Below are positions 34,149 to 42,562 of a stretch of DNA of 64,000 bases, in pieces. The DNA is from JAJZNI01 sp035624785 (GTDB lineage Bacteria; Chloroflexota; Dormibacteria; Aeolococcales; Aeolococcaceae): positions 62,001-126,000 of the forward strand of contig DASPQV010000047.1 of assembly GCA_035624785.1 (NCBI GenBank). The letters run 5' to 3'. Within the stretch, counting starts at the first letter, position 1. Each line of letters begins with the position of its first letter. Below the pieces are notes generated by a model. That model ran no database searches and was not told where the DNA came from. It was given only the letters and a program-made list of their open reading frames with translations. The translations under genes and the position numbers were made by a program.

Positions 34149-36419
34149 TCAGGCTGCCATCGACGACCCGAGCGGCCGCGATCGCCGGCGCAGCCAGCGC
34201 GGCGCCCACCAGTTGACCGGTCCGATGAGGCGCATCACCGCGGGCACCACCAGCGCCCGCACGATGCTGGCATCGACCAGCACCGCGATCGCCATGCCCA
34301 GGCCCAGCGCCTTGATGACCACGACGCTGGACACCAGCCCGAAGACCAGGAACACCGTGATCATGATGGCCGCGGCACCGCTGACCAGGCGGCCGCTCGC
34401 TTGGAGCCCCTCGGCGACGGCGCGGCGGTTGTCGCCGTGCTCGTCCCATGCCTCGCGCATCCTGGTCAGCAGGAAGACCTCGTAATCCATGGACAGGCCG
34501 AAGACGACGCAGAAGAGCAGCACCGGGATGGTGGGGTCGAGGGAGGCGGGGCTGAAGTCGAGGAGACCGCTGAGGTGGCCTTGCTGGAAGATGAAGACCA
34601 GGGCTCCGAACGCGGCCGACAGCGAGAGCAGGTTCATGACCACCGCCTTCAGGGGCAGCACCACCGATCGGAGCAGGAGCATGAGCAGGAGGGAGGTGAC
34701 CGCGATGATGTAGAGCGCGGTCCACGGCGTCCGATCCAGCATGTACTGGACGTAGTCCATGTCGAAGGCGGTGTTGCCGGTGACCAGGACGCGGGCGCCG
34801 GCGACGGCGTCGTGGCCCCGGATGTAGCTGACCAGCGAGCGGGCCGGCTGGCTGGTCTCGGGATAGGCGGTGTAGGCGCGCAGCACGGCGATGCTGCTCC
34901 CGGTGAGCTGGCTCACCTGGCTGCGGGTCGAGGCGGGCAGCGAGTTCCCCCCGGCGGCCCACAGCCGCTGATACGAGCTGAGCCCGGCGACCCCCGGCAG
35001 GTTCACGTAGCTGACCACCTGGCTCACTCCCGTGACGGCGCGGAGTCGCTGCCCCAGCCCGTAGGCGACCGCCACCTCAGGAGCGGCGAAAGGCGATTCC
35101 GGGAAGTCGACGACTACGTCGATGGCCGTGCCCTGACCGAATGCCCGGCTCAGCAGCTCGGTGCCCTGGCGGGAGTCATCGGCGGGTGGCAGCAGGCTCA
35201 CGTTGGCCTCGGCGAGCTGCATCTGGGTGAACGGGGAACCGGCCAGCAGCAGCACCGCCAGGCAGGGGAGTAGCACCGCCACCGGATGACCCATCACCAG
35301 GCTCGCCAGCCGTCCCCAGAAGCCGCTGACGGTCGCCTCCCCCCTGTAGCCATGCCCGGCCGGCGCGGCGGTGCCCCGCCGTCGCAGCGGGTGCAGCAGG
35401 CTGGAGGGTCGAAGGCGGTCGACCCGACCTCCGAGGATGGCCAGCAGAGCGGGCAGGAAGGAGAGCGCGTAGATGACCGAGATCACCACCACGAAGCTCG
35501 CCGATAGCCCCATGCTGCTCAGGATCGTGCCGCTGTAGAACAGCAGCCCGGTGGACCCGATCGCCACCGTGACCCCGGAGAAGCCGACCGCGGTTCCGGC
35601 GGTGCGCATGGTAACGGCGAGCGCATCTTCGACCGAGCCACGCCGCCGCAGCTCCTCGCGGAAGCGGCTGACGATGAACAGCGAGTAGTCGATGGCCACC
35701 CCCAGCCCGACGATCGCCACCGCGTTGAGCGCGTAGGTGGAGACGTCGATGTGATGGGCGAGCTGGTACATGGCGGCAAGGCCGCCGATCACCGCGGCCA
35801 GGCCGACGCCGAGGCAGAGCAGGGCCGCCGCCACCGAGCCGAAGACCAGCACCAGCACCAGCAGCGCGGCGGGGATGGAGATGTCGGCGCGCTGCAGGTC
35901 CTGCTCGCTGCGGGTGTTGAAGGCGCTGTTCAGGGCCAGGTCGCCGGCCGCGTGGATGGTCAGCACGCCGGAGCGAACCTCGTCGCGCAGGCTCGGGAAC
36001 TCCTGGGTGGCGGTGGCGAAGCTGTCCGTGGTGAGCCCGACCATGGCGATCACGTCGTGACGGTCGGCGGAGATCAGGGAGCTCTGCGCCGCGAAGTCGT
36101 CGAGCGGCGGCAGCTGGATGGATTGGACGCGCGGATCCCGCCGCAGGCCGGCGACGGCAAGGTTGACCGCCGTGGCGAAGGACGGAGTGCCGACCTGGAG
36201 CGACGGGCTGCCCAGGACCAGCTCGAAGCCGTTGGCGGTCGAGCTGGGCAGCTGCTGGCTCTCCAGGGCGAACCCCTGGCTGGCCTCGAAGTCGAAGCTG
36301 CTGCTGTTCTTGAGCGAGCCGCCTCGGGAGAGCACCACCAGGCTGGCCGCGAAGACCAGCAGGGAGAGGAGCAGCACCCACCAGCGGCGCCTGAAGACGA
36401 GGCGGCCCCAGCGCTCCAC
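34149..36419 (-). CDS. MMPL-family RND transporter
   Basis: A 756-residue inner-membrane transporter of the MmpL/SCO6666 type, which exports lipids or other hydrophobic compounds by proton-motive force. It has one N-terminal helix, a periplasmic-type loop, and two 5-6-helix blocks. The duplicated signature is visible as VGLGVAIDYSLFIVSRFREE and VVFGLSMDYEVFLLTRMREA; both carry the D-Y pair of the proton relay. The GTG at 36419 opens WGRLVFRRRWWVLLL. The DUF3352 gene is 46 nt upstream on the same strand; a shared transcript is likely. Confidence 0.92.
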   Translation of the reverse strand: MERWGRLVFRRRWWVLLLSLLVFAASLVVLSRGGSLKNSSSFDFEASQGFALESQQLPSSTANGFELVLGSPSLQVGTPSFATAVNLAVAGLRRDPRVQSIQLPPLDDFAAQSSLISADRHDVIAMVGLTTDSFATATQEFPSLRDEVRSGVLTIHAAGDLALNSAFNTRSEQDLQRADISIPAALLVLVLVFGSVAAALLCLGVGLAAVIGGLAAMYQLAHHIDVSTYALNAVAIVGLGVAIDYSLFIVSRFREELRRRGSVEDALAVTMRTAGTAVGFSGVTVAIGSTGLLFYSGTILSSMGLSASFVVVISVIYALSFLPALLAILGGRVDRLRPSSLLHPLRRRGTAAPAGHGYRGEATVSGFWGRLASLVMGHPVAVLLPCLAVLLLAGSPFTQMQLAEANVSLLPPADDSRQGTELLSRAFGQGTAIDVVVDFPESPFAAPEVAVAYGLGQRLRAVTGVSQVVSYVNLPGVAGLSSYQRLWAAGGNSLPASTRSQVSQLTGSSIAVLRAYTAYPETSQPARSLVSYIRGHDAVAGARVLVTGNTAFDMDYVQYMLDRTPWTALYIIAVTSLLLMLLLRSVVLPLKAVVMNLLSLSAAFGALVFIFQQGHLSGLLDFSPASLDPTIPVLLFCVVFGLSMDYEVFLLTRMREAWDEHGDNRRAVAEGLQASGRLVSGAAAIMITVFLVFGLVSSVVVIKALGLGMAIAVLVDASIVRALVVPAVMRLIGPVNWWAPRWLRRRSRPLGSSMAA

Positions 36420-36465
36420 GGCGCGACCCTACCATGACCCCGGCCGGTGCCTGGCCGCCCCGCAG

Positions 36466-38394
36466 CTACGGGATCTCGATCAGGACGTGCTCCTGCGTCT
36501 CGCTGGGACCGTCGGTCACGGTCATCGAGATCGAGCTGATGGGCCTCAGATTGGGCACCACGTTCTGCTCGAAGCCGGCTCTCTGGTCATCGGGCAGCGA
36601 CTGGTAGATCAGGGCGGTGAGCTTCGAGATGTCGACGTATCCGACCGCGACCGACGCCTGCTGGCCGGGGGTCTGCGCGTAGCCCCTGGACTGGGCCAGG
36701 CTGGGACCGCCGTCCCGGGTGTCGATGATCGACCTCACCTCGGCCGGGCTGGTGGCGATGACGGCCTCGCCGCCGGTGACGGTCCAGGCCAGCGTGGTGC
36801 TCTCATCGGGCAGTGCCATCTCGGAGATGTCGGCGCCACGGTAGCTCTCGTGAATGAGCGTGGCGGTCGTGGTGACGCAGCCACCCCCCGCCTCGCCGCT
36901 CTCATCGCACCCGGGAGCACCGCCGACGACCGACCCGGAGCTGAACCAGGTGGGCATGCCGGTGTCCAGGAACTGGCGGGTGGCGGCGGGGTCGGTGGTC
37001 CCCACCATCACCGCTCCCGCTGGCTGGCCTGCGCGGTCCTGGTCCAGCTCGGCCCCGAAGTCACCGGAGAGCTCGCCGAGGAAGGCGCCCAGCCCGCTGT
37101 GGGCAAGGTAGCTGGCCGCGTCCGAGGAGCTCTGGTCGACCACACCCACCAGGTAGTGCACGAGGTCCTGGGTGCCCGCGAAGCCGTAGAAGGCGACCGC
37201 GCTCTGCGGGGTCATCCCGGCGGCGGCGTTCTGGTCCGCGGCCACCCCCTGCATGGCCCTCTGGTCCGCGCTCATCTGGCTGGGGTCGTAGTCGGTGACC
37301 GCGTCGAAGGCGAGGCCGCCGGCCTCAGCCTCGGCGCTCACCCCCATGCCGCGATAGGCGGCCAGGGCGTCGAGCTCGGGCTGGATCGAGACACCGTCAC
37401 CCGACAGGCTGCCGGCCTCGCTCTGGAGGGCCTGGACCAGGGCCGGATAGTCCAGGTAGAAGAGACCGAGGCGATCGGCAGGGAGCTGGCCGAGAACCTG
37501 CTGGAAATCGGAGCTGGACTGCAGCGACGAGCGCCTTCCCTGGTCGGTGTCGATGATCTCCTCCAGGTAGCTCGTCGAGCTCGCCATCACCAGCGTGGCC
37601 CCCACGATGGCGTAGGAGCAGACCGGCGTGGTATCGGAGTCCGTGGTCGACGGCTGCGCCCCGAGGTCAGGATTCAGCGGCGGGAAGATGTCACCCAGGC
37701 TCTCGCTCTCGGTGGTTATGGTGATCCCCTGATAGCTCTCGCTGGTGAAGGTGTAGGTGATCCCGGTCTGGTTCGACGACTGGGCGTTCTGCCACTTCTG
37801 GAGAGCGGCCGCGGTCAGCGACGGATCCGTCGTGCTGATGTAGTACCCGTACGCTCCACCCTCTCCCGCCGCCGTCGTCATGCTGGCGTCGAGGCTCATG
37901 CCGATCTGGCCGCCCAACCAGGGCAGCACATCCTGGTGATCGAGGCCGGCCATCTGAAGGGCGCTGTCCAGCATCGAGTCCACCCACTGCGCGCGCTTCG
38001 AGCCGTCGGCGAGGACGGGGAACTTCTGCATCAGCGCGGAGAGGGCGAGCTGCTGGTCTCCCGAGGGCTGGAGATAGGCCGTCGCGTAGGCGGCGGCGGT
38101 CCCCGGGACCATCGGGGTCAGGCTGTCGGCGGGGGCCCGGAACAGGCGGAAGCCGGTGAAGGCCGCGGCGGCCACACCCGCGACCAGGACGAAGGTGGCC
38201 GCGCTGGCCACCGTGCGGCGCGCGCCGTGGCCCGGCGCGGGCGGCGAGCCGGGATCCGGGGTGGCCCATTCCGGCGCGACTGTGGGCTGGAGATCAGGTT
38301 GGGGGACGTACGGCGGAGGCCAGCCGCTCAGCCGGGGGGCGGCGCCGAACCGGCCGGTGGTGCGCACGTTCCATCCTCGGGGTGGCTCGTCCAT
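36466..38394 (-). CDS. DUF3352-family membrane-anchored protein
   Basis: 642 residues: a Pro-rich cytosolic lead (1-57), one hydrophobic helix (about 60-80), then an extracytoplasmic Ser/Thr/Gln-rich domain with the DUF3352 opening PGTAAAYATAYLQPSGDQQ. Repeated segments on SYQGITI and SYRGADI, and the ends STSYLEEIIDTDQ and SPAEVRSIIDTRDG, show an internal duplication. The function of the family is unknown. AAGGAGAG precedes ATG 38394. The MMPL transporter follows directly, suggesting an exported-substrate or scaffold role. Confidence 0.83.
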   Translation of the reverse strand: MDEPPRGWNVRTTGRFGAAPRLSGWPPPYVPQPDLQPTVAPEWATPDPGSPPAPGHGARRTVASAATFVLVAGVAAAAFTGFRLFRAPADSLTPMVPGTAAAYATAYLQPSGDQQLALSALMQKFPVLADGSKRAQWVDSMLDSALQMAGLDHQDVLPWLGGQIGMSLDASMTTAAGEGGAYGYYISTTDPSLTAAALQKWQNAQSSNQTGITYTFTSESYQGITITTESESLGDIFPPLNPDLGAQPSTTDSDTTPVCSYAIVGATLVMASSTSYLEEIIDTDQGRRSSLQSSSDFQQVLGQLPADRLGLFYLDYPALVQALQSEAGSLSGDGVSIQPELDALAAYRGMGVSAEAEAGGLAFDAVTDYDPSQMSADQRAMQGVAADQNAAAGMTPQSAVAFYGFAGTQDLVHYLVGVVDQSSSDAASYLAHSGLGAFLGELSGDFGAELDQDRAGQPAGAVMVGTTDPAATRQFLDTGMPTWFSSGSVVGGAPGCDESGEAGGGCVTTTATLIHESYRGADISEMALPDESTTLAWTVTGGEAVIATSPAEVRSIIDTRDGGPSLAQSRGYAQTPGQQASVAVGYVDISKLTALIYQSLPDDQRAGFEQNVVPNLRPISSISMTVTDGPSETQEHVLIEIP

Positions 38395-38462
38395 CCGCTC
38401 TCCTTGGCGCGATAGCTCGGAGCCTCACCATAGCCCTGTCCACTCGCCCGAACCTCGGGCAA

Positions 38463-39452
38463 TCACCGGGTCTTTACCCGGGCGCCACGATCTCGCGTCT
38501 CCGAGCCCGGCCACGCTGTCGCGGCGCCGGCCAGCTCGCGCTCGACCACCTCGGCGAGCCCGCGCACGAATGCCGGCGAGGAATTGGGCATGGCGATCCG
38601 GTGGAAGCGCAGCCCGTGCTCCTCGGCCTGCTCCCGAGCGGCGACGTCGATGTCGTAGAGCGTCTCCAGGTGATCGGCGACGAACTGCACCGGGGCGACC
38701 AGCACCTCGCTGGCGCCGGCCGCCGCCAGGTCGGGAAGGACGTCCAGGAGGTCGGGCTTGAGCCACTCGGCGGGGGTGTGTCCCGCGCTCTGCCAGGCGA
38801 ACCGCCAGGAGCCCTCCTGGAGACCGAGGCGGTCCACCACCGCGCTCACCGTTTCGTGGAGCTGCTCGAGGTAACCGGGGTCGCGGTCGATGACGCTGCG
38901 CGGCAGGCTGTGGGCGGTGAAGACAACCGGAACCGGTCGCAGCGGGTCGGACCCGGCGTCGACGAGCGCCTCGGAGAGCCTTTGGCACAGACTCTCGATC
39001 CAGCCCGGGATGGTGTGCCACGCTCGCGCCACCGCGATCTCCAGGCCGGGATGGCGGGATCTCGCGCTGTCGACGGCGCGCTCGTAGCCGGCGAGGACGA
39101 GCGGCGAGTACTGGGGGGCGAGCACGATGGCCAGGATGGGGGAGACGCCGTCAGCCGCCATTCGGTCGATGGCGCCGGCGATGCGCGGCTCGGAGTGCTG
39201 CATCCCCACCCCGACCGTGTAGCGGCCGGCGCCGTGGCGCTCGTCGAGCAGCCTCTGCAGGTCTCGAGCCTGGGCCTCGGTGATCTCGATGAGCGGAGAC
39301 CGTCCGATGATCCGGAAGCGCCGCTGGAACTCGACGATCAGGGTGGGATCGGGATCTGTGCCACCCCTGAGACTGCGCAGATAGGCGGGGACCTCGTCGG
39401 CGGTGACCGCGGAACCGAAGGTGAGCAGGAGAACGCCGCAGCGCGCGGTCAT
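38463..39452 (-). CDS. hemH: Ferrochelatase (protoheme or coproheme type)
   Basis: Inserts Fe2+ into a porphyrin late in heme synthesis. The 329-residue protein has LLTFGS, FRIIGRSPL, VGVGMQHSEPRIAGAI, the catalytic-His motif FTAHSLP and WQSAGHTPAEWLKPDL with the Glu partner, then VQFVADHLETLYDID. Together with HemE upstream it could serve the coproporphyrin-dependent route, but no hemQ or hemY is in view, so the porphyrin is undecided. ATG 39452 overlaps the hemE stop as ATGA. Confidence 0.93.
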   Translation of the reverse strand: MTARCGVLLLTFGSAVTADEVPAYLRSLRGGTDPDPTLIVEFQRRFRIIGRSPLIEITEAQARDLQRLLDERHGAGRYTVGVGMQHSEPRIAGAIDRMAADGVSPILAIVLAPQYSPLVLAGYERAVDSARSRHPGLEIAVARAWHTIPGWIESLCQRLSEALVDAGSDPLRPVPVVFTAHSLPRSVIDRDPGYLEQLHETVSAVVDRLGLQEGSWRFAWQSAGHTPAEWLKPDLLDVLPDLAAAGASEVLVAPVQFVADHLETLYDIDVAAREQAEEHGLRFHRIAMPNSSPAFVRGLAEVVERELAGAATAWPGSETRDRGARVKTR

Positions 39453-40519
39453 GGCCTGGCCGTCTCCTGGTGCACCAGGTCGACGACCCGGCGCAGCGTC
39501 GCCGCCTCGGTGCCGGGCAGCACGCCGTGTCCGAGGTTGAATACGTGGCCGTCGCGCCCGCCGGCTTCGCCGAGAACTCGCCTGGTCTCCCGCGCCACCA
39601 CCGGCCAGGGAGCCAGGAGCACGGTGGGATCGAGGTTGCCCTGGATGCCCCGGTGGGGTCCGATGCGCTGCCATGCCTCGTCGAGAGGCAGGCGCCAGTC
39701 GACCGAGATGGCTTCGCTGCCCGCTCCCGCCATCGACTCCAGGAGGTGCGAGCAGCCCGTGCCAAAGTGCAGCCGCGGGACTCCGAGGTCAGCCACGCCC
39801 TCGAAGATGCCACTCACGTGGGGCAGCACCCGCGACTCGTAGTCGCGCCGGCTCAGCGCTCCCACCCAGGAATCGAAGAGCTGCACGGCGTCGACCCCGG
39901 CGGCGACCTGGGCCCGCAGATAGCGGATGGTGACCCGGCTGAGGATCTCCATCAGGTGGTCCCACAGCTCGGGCCGGCCGTGCATCAGCGCCTTGCTGAG
40001 GGCGTGGTCGCGGGATGGGCGCCCCTCGATCATGTAGGAGGCGACCGTGAACGGGCCCCCGGCGAAGCCGATGACCGCCGTCCCCTCACCCAGCTCCCGG
40101 CGGACCAGGCGGATGGCGGTAAACAGGTCCGGGGTGGCGTCCTCCGCCGACCCGACCTCCTGGAGACGGGCGATGTCGGCCGCGGTGCGGACCGGCTGGT
40201 GGACGATCGGTCCCACTCCCGGGTCGATGGTGAAGGGAACCCCCATGCCGATCAAGGGCAGCATGATGTCGGCGTAGAGCACCGCGGCGTCGACGCCGAG
40301 CTCGCTCACCGGCATCAGCGTCACCCTGGCGCACAGCTCCGGAGTCCGGGTGATGGTGAGGATGTCGAAGCGCTCGCGGAGCTCGCGGTACCCAGCCAGG
40401 GCGCGTCCCGCCTGGCGCATGAACCACACCGGGGTGCAATCCACCGGCTGGCGGCGCAGCGCGGCGAGGATCCGCTGGCGCCCGGTTCTGGCCCCGGCGG
40501 CCGCCGCCGCGCCGGTCAA
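39449..40519 (-). CDS. hemE: Uroporphyrinogen decarboxylase
   Basis: Decarboxylates uroporphyrinogen III to coproporphyrinogen III. The 356-residue protein has RQRILAALRRQPVD, then the family signature VWFMRQAGRALAGYR, the active-site segment YADIMLPL, IGFAGGPFTVASYMIEG and GIQGNLDP. TTG 40519 is the best start: family similarity begins 15 residues later, the size then matches the usual 340-360 residues, and it overlaps the stop of the AsnC-type gene as TTGA with AGGGGTGG just upstream. It is followed by hemH (ATGA overlap). Confidence 0.93.
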   Translation of the reverse strand: MTGAAAAAGARTGRQRILAALRRQPVDCTPVWFMRQAGRALAGYRELRERFDILTITRTPELCARVTLMPVSELGVDAAVLYADIMLPLIGMGVPFTIDPGVGPIVHQPVRTAADIARLQEVGSAEDATPDLFTAIRLVRRELGEGTAVIGFAGGPFTVASYMIEGRPSRDHALSKALMHGRPELWDHLMEILSRVTIRYLRAQVAAGVDAVQLFDSWVGALSRRDYESRVLPHVSGIFEGVADLGVPRLHFGTGCSHLLESMAGAGSEAISVDWRLPLDEAWQRIGPHRGIQGNLDPTVLLAPWPVVARETRRVLGEAGGRDGHVFNLGHGVLPGTEAATLRRVVDLVHQETARP

Positions 40520-40794
40520 TCCACCCCTATATCGAAAGCCGCCCTCTCGTCGCCGCGACCATAGGAGCGGATCGCCACGTGGGTGTCGGTGCGGACGATC
40601 CCGGGGAGGCCGGTGATCCGCTGGGTGACCAGGGTGGCGAGGGAGTCCAGGTCGCTGACCCTGACCACGGCGATGAAATCGGCAGAGCCGGTGGTGGTGT
40701 AGACCTCGGCGATGCCCTCCGTGTCGGCCAGTGCCTGGCCCAGGCGGGCGATCGCTGCCGGCTCGCAGACGACCATCAGGAAGGCGGTGAGCAT
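40516..40794 (-). CDS. Stand-alone AsnC/Lrp ligand-binding (RAM) domain protein
   Basis: A 92-residue protein containing only the effector-binding half of an Lrp regulator: AFLMVVCEPAAIARLGQALA, YTTTGSADFIAVVRVSDLD and LPGIVRTDTHVAI, with no HTH. Such single-domain proteins form octamers that bind amino acids and can modulate full-length Lrp proteins. Its stop is coupled by TTGA to hemE, an unusual place for one. TACCAT (minus, 40802-40807) lies 7 nt before ATG 40794, so the hem operon may begin here as a leaderless mRNA. Confidence 0.88.
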   Translation of the reverse strand: MLTAFLMVVCEPAAIARLGQALADTEGIAEVYTTTGSADFIAVVRVSDLDSLATLVTQRITGLPGIVRTDTHVAIRSYGRGDERAAFDIGVD

Positions 40795-40864
40795 CGGCCG
40801 GATGGTACTGCGCGGATCGGTCACGCCCGGGTGACGATCCGGAGTTGCCCCCGGATCGCGGCGC

Positions 40865-42313
40865 ATGATTGAGCGCGAGATGCGCGACCAGCTCGTGTGC
40901 GTCAAATGCTGGCGCTGGTACGACGGGCGGACCGTGTGCCCCAGCTGCAGGGTGGCCCTGGTGGATCCCGAGACCGGCCATCCGGTAAGTGAGGATGCCG
41001 CGGCCGGCCCGGCCACCGGGTCCGCTCCCGCGCCCTTGGTGTCGCAACCGAGCCCGGTGGCCGGGGAGACGCCGGACCTTCCTGCGGTGGTCGGCTACCC
41101 GTCGGGGATGCCGGTGGAGGTTCCCACCCGCCTCGAGGTTCGCGATTTCCTGGGCGGCGGGCGGACCCTCACAAGCGGGCCGCTCCAGTCCCGCCTGGCG
41201 CCGGAGGGGAACGCTCCTCCGGTCGCTCCGCAGCTGCCGGAGGGCCCTTTTCCCCCGCCCCCGCCGCCTCCCCCCACTCCGGCCCCGCCGCCGCCGTTGG
41301 CCACGCTGAGGGTGGGTGGCTCTTCCGCCGTCGCGACCGCGACGTCCCCGGACGTGGCACCGGCTCGGACCGATCTGTCCCTCGCGCCGGCGCTCGCGAC
41401 CGCGGCGGCCCCCCGGCCGCCGGAGTGGTGGCGGGGCCCGGCGAACCCGCCCTCCGGCTCCTCGACGCCGCCACCCGGCGAGCGCTCGCAGCCGGTGGTC
41501 TCGGTCCCGGCGCCCCCCCCGCAGGGCCCTCAGGCACCGCCGTTGGCCGGCCGCGCGCCGCCCGACGGCTTGCCCTGGGCGCGGCCGGCGCCCGCTCTCG
41601 CCGGCGGGGCGCCCACCCAGCCGGTCGAGCCCTCGGTGAGCCCGCCTCCTGCCGGTGATCTGGCGTCGGTGTGGTCGCGCCGCACCGCCGATCCGATCCG
41701 GAACCGGCCGTCCGGCTCCGTCCAGGTGGCCGAGCAAGCGGGGACGGCCGGGCCCCTCGGGGCCGGCTTGGCTTCGCGCATCGCCCGGAGCCGTGGGGTC
41801 GAGACTCAGCTCGCCGGAGAGCTCCTGCCTCCACCGGTGGTGGCCACCGAGGAGGTGCCGCGGGCCGGGGCACCCGCCGGGAAGCGAGCCCACCGCGCCC
41901 TCCTGGGCGCGGCCGCGGGTTTGCTGGCCGGGCTGGTGGTCGCCGCGCTCTGGGTGGTCGCCGCCGTGGTCACGGGCCTCGAGCTCGCCCCTCTCGCCCT
42001 GGTGGTCGGCATAGCCGCCGGCCTGGTCATGCGCCGGCTGGGCGAGCGGCGCCGGCTGAGCGCAGCCCTCGCCGGCGCGCTGGTGGGGCTGCTGGCGATC
42101 GCCCTGGGTTTGGTCATGGCTGCGGTGGCCGCCTACAGCCACACGGAGGGCGCCGCTGCGTTCACCAGTTTCATCAACGCGGTGGCCCTCCTCGATCGCT
42201 CCTTCCTGCCCCACCTCTGGGCGGAGACCGGGGTTGCCGGCGCCGCCGCGGCGGTTGCCGGCGTCATCCTGGCTGGGCTGCCGGTTTTGATCGGGCGGCG
42301 CACCGCCTCGTGA
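40865..42313 (+). CDS. Zinc-ribbon protein with proline-rich linker and C-terminal membrane domain
   Basis: 482 residues. The N-terminus is a zinc ribbon (CVKCWRWYDGRTVCPSC, residues 12-28), followed by about 320 residues very rich in Pro, Ala and Gly, then four hydrophobic helices (about 345-475) separated by an Arg cluster (MRRLGERRRLS). No family was recognised beyond the ribbon. It is divergent from the AsnC-hem operon and 91 nt upstream of the tRNA gene. Function unknown; such proteins may sense or scaffold at the membrane. Confidence 0.7.
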   Translation: MIEREMRDQLVCVKCWRWYDGRTVCPSCRVALVDPETGHPVSEDAAAGPATGSAPAPLVSQPSPVAGETPDLPAVVGYPSGMPVEVPTRLEVRDFLGGGRTLTSGPLQSRLAPEGNAPPVAPQLPEGPFPPPPPPPPTPAPPPPLATLRVGGSSAVATATSPDVAPARTDLSLAPALATAAAPRPPEWWRGPANPPSGSSTPPPGERSQPVVSVPAPPPQGPQAPPLAGRAPPDGLPWARPAPALAGGAPTQPVEPSVSPPPAGDLASVWSRRTADPIRNRPSGSVQVAEQAGTAGPLGAGLASRIARSRGVETQLAGELLPPPVVATEEVPRAGAPAGKRAHRALLGAAAGLLAGLVVAALWVVAAVVTGLELAPLALVVGIAAGLVMRRLGERRRLSAALAGALVGLLAIALGLVMAAVAAYSHTEGAAAFTSFINAVALLDRSFLPHLWAETGVAGAAAAVAGVILAGLPVLIGRRTAS

Positions 42314-42338
42314 GGCTCCGCCGACGGTCTCGACCCGG

Positions 42339-42367
42339 TTGGAGATAGTCAGCTGATCGGCTACGAT
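42339..42367 (+). promoter_or_regulatory. tRNA-Gly promoter
   Basis: TTGGAG (42339-42344), 17 bp, TACGAT (42362-42367). The start would fall about 30 nt before the tRNA, which fits a short processed leader. Confidence 0.55.
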
Positions 42368-42404
42368 GAGCGCCGCCGCCGGCGTGTCCGGCGAGTGGGC
42401 GACT

Positions 42405-42478
42405 GCGGGAGTAGCTCAGCTCGGTAGAGCATTTGCTTCCCAAGCAAAGGGTCGCGGGTTCGAATCCCGTCTCCCGCT
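42405..42478 (+). tRNA. tRNA-Gly (anticodon CCC)
   Basis: A full cloverleaf of 74 nt: acceptor GCGGGAG/CTCCCGC with discriminator U, D-arm GCTC/GAGC, anticodon stem TTTGC/GCAAA with loop TTCCCAA (anticodon CCC), and T-arm GCGGG-TTCGAAT-CCCGT. The CCA end is not encoded. An integrase gene lies directly downstream, so the 3' half is a likely phage or element attachment site. Confidence 0.97.
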
Positions 42479-42493
42479 GTCCGAATTCCGAAA

Positions 42494-42555
42494 GGCACGA
42501 TAACTACTTAGACGCGTCAATTTGCTTGACCTCCAGCGTAGGACGGCACGATAAT
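42494..42555 (+). promoter_or_regulatory. Integrase promoter with repeated GGCACGATAA motif
   Basis: GGCACGATAA occurs at 42494-42503 and 42545-42554, 51 bp apart. The second copy includes the -10 hexamer GATAAT (42550-42555), 18 bp after TTGACC (42526-42531). The start codon GTG 42563 follows after 7 nt, as for a leaderless mRNA. The repeats could also be arm-type sites for the recombinase or sites for a regulator. Confidence 0.5.
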
Positions 42556-42562
42556 TCCACCC

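Noticed and set aside
39450..40430. Long plus-strand frames opposite hemE and hemH
   Set aside because: GC-rich antisense frames with no family features; the minus-strand genes have clear motifs.
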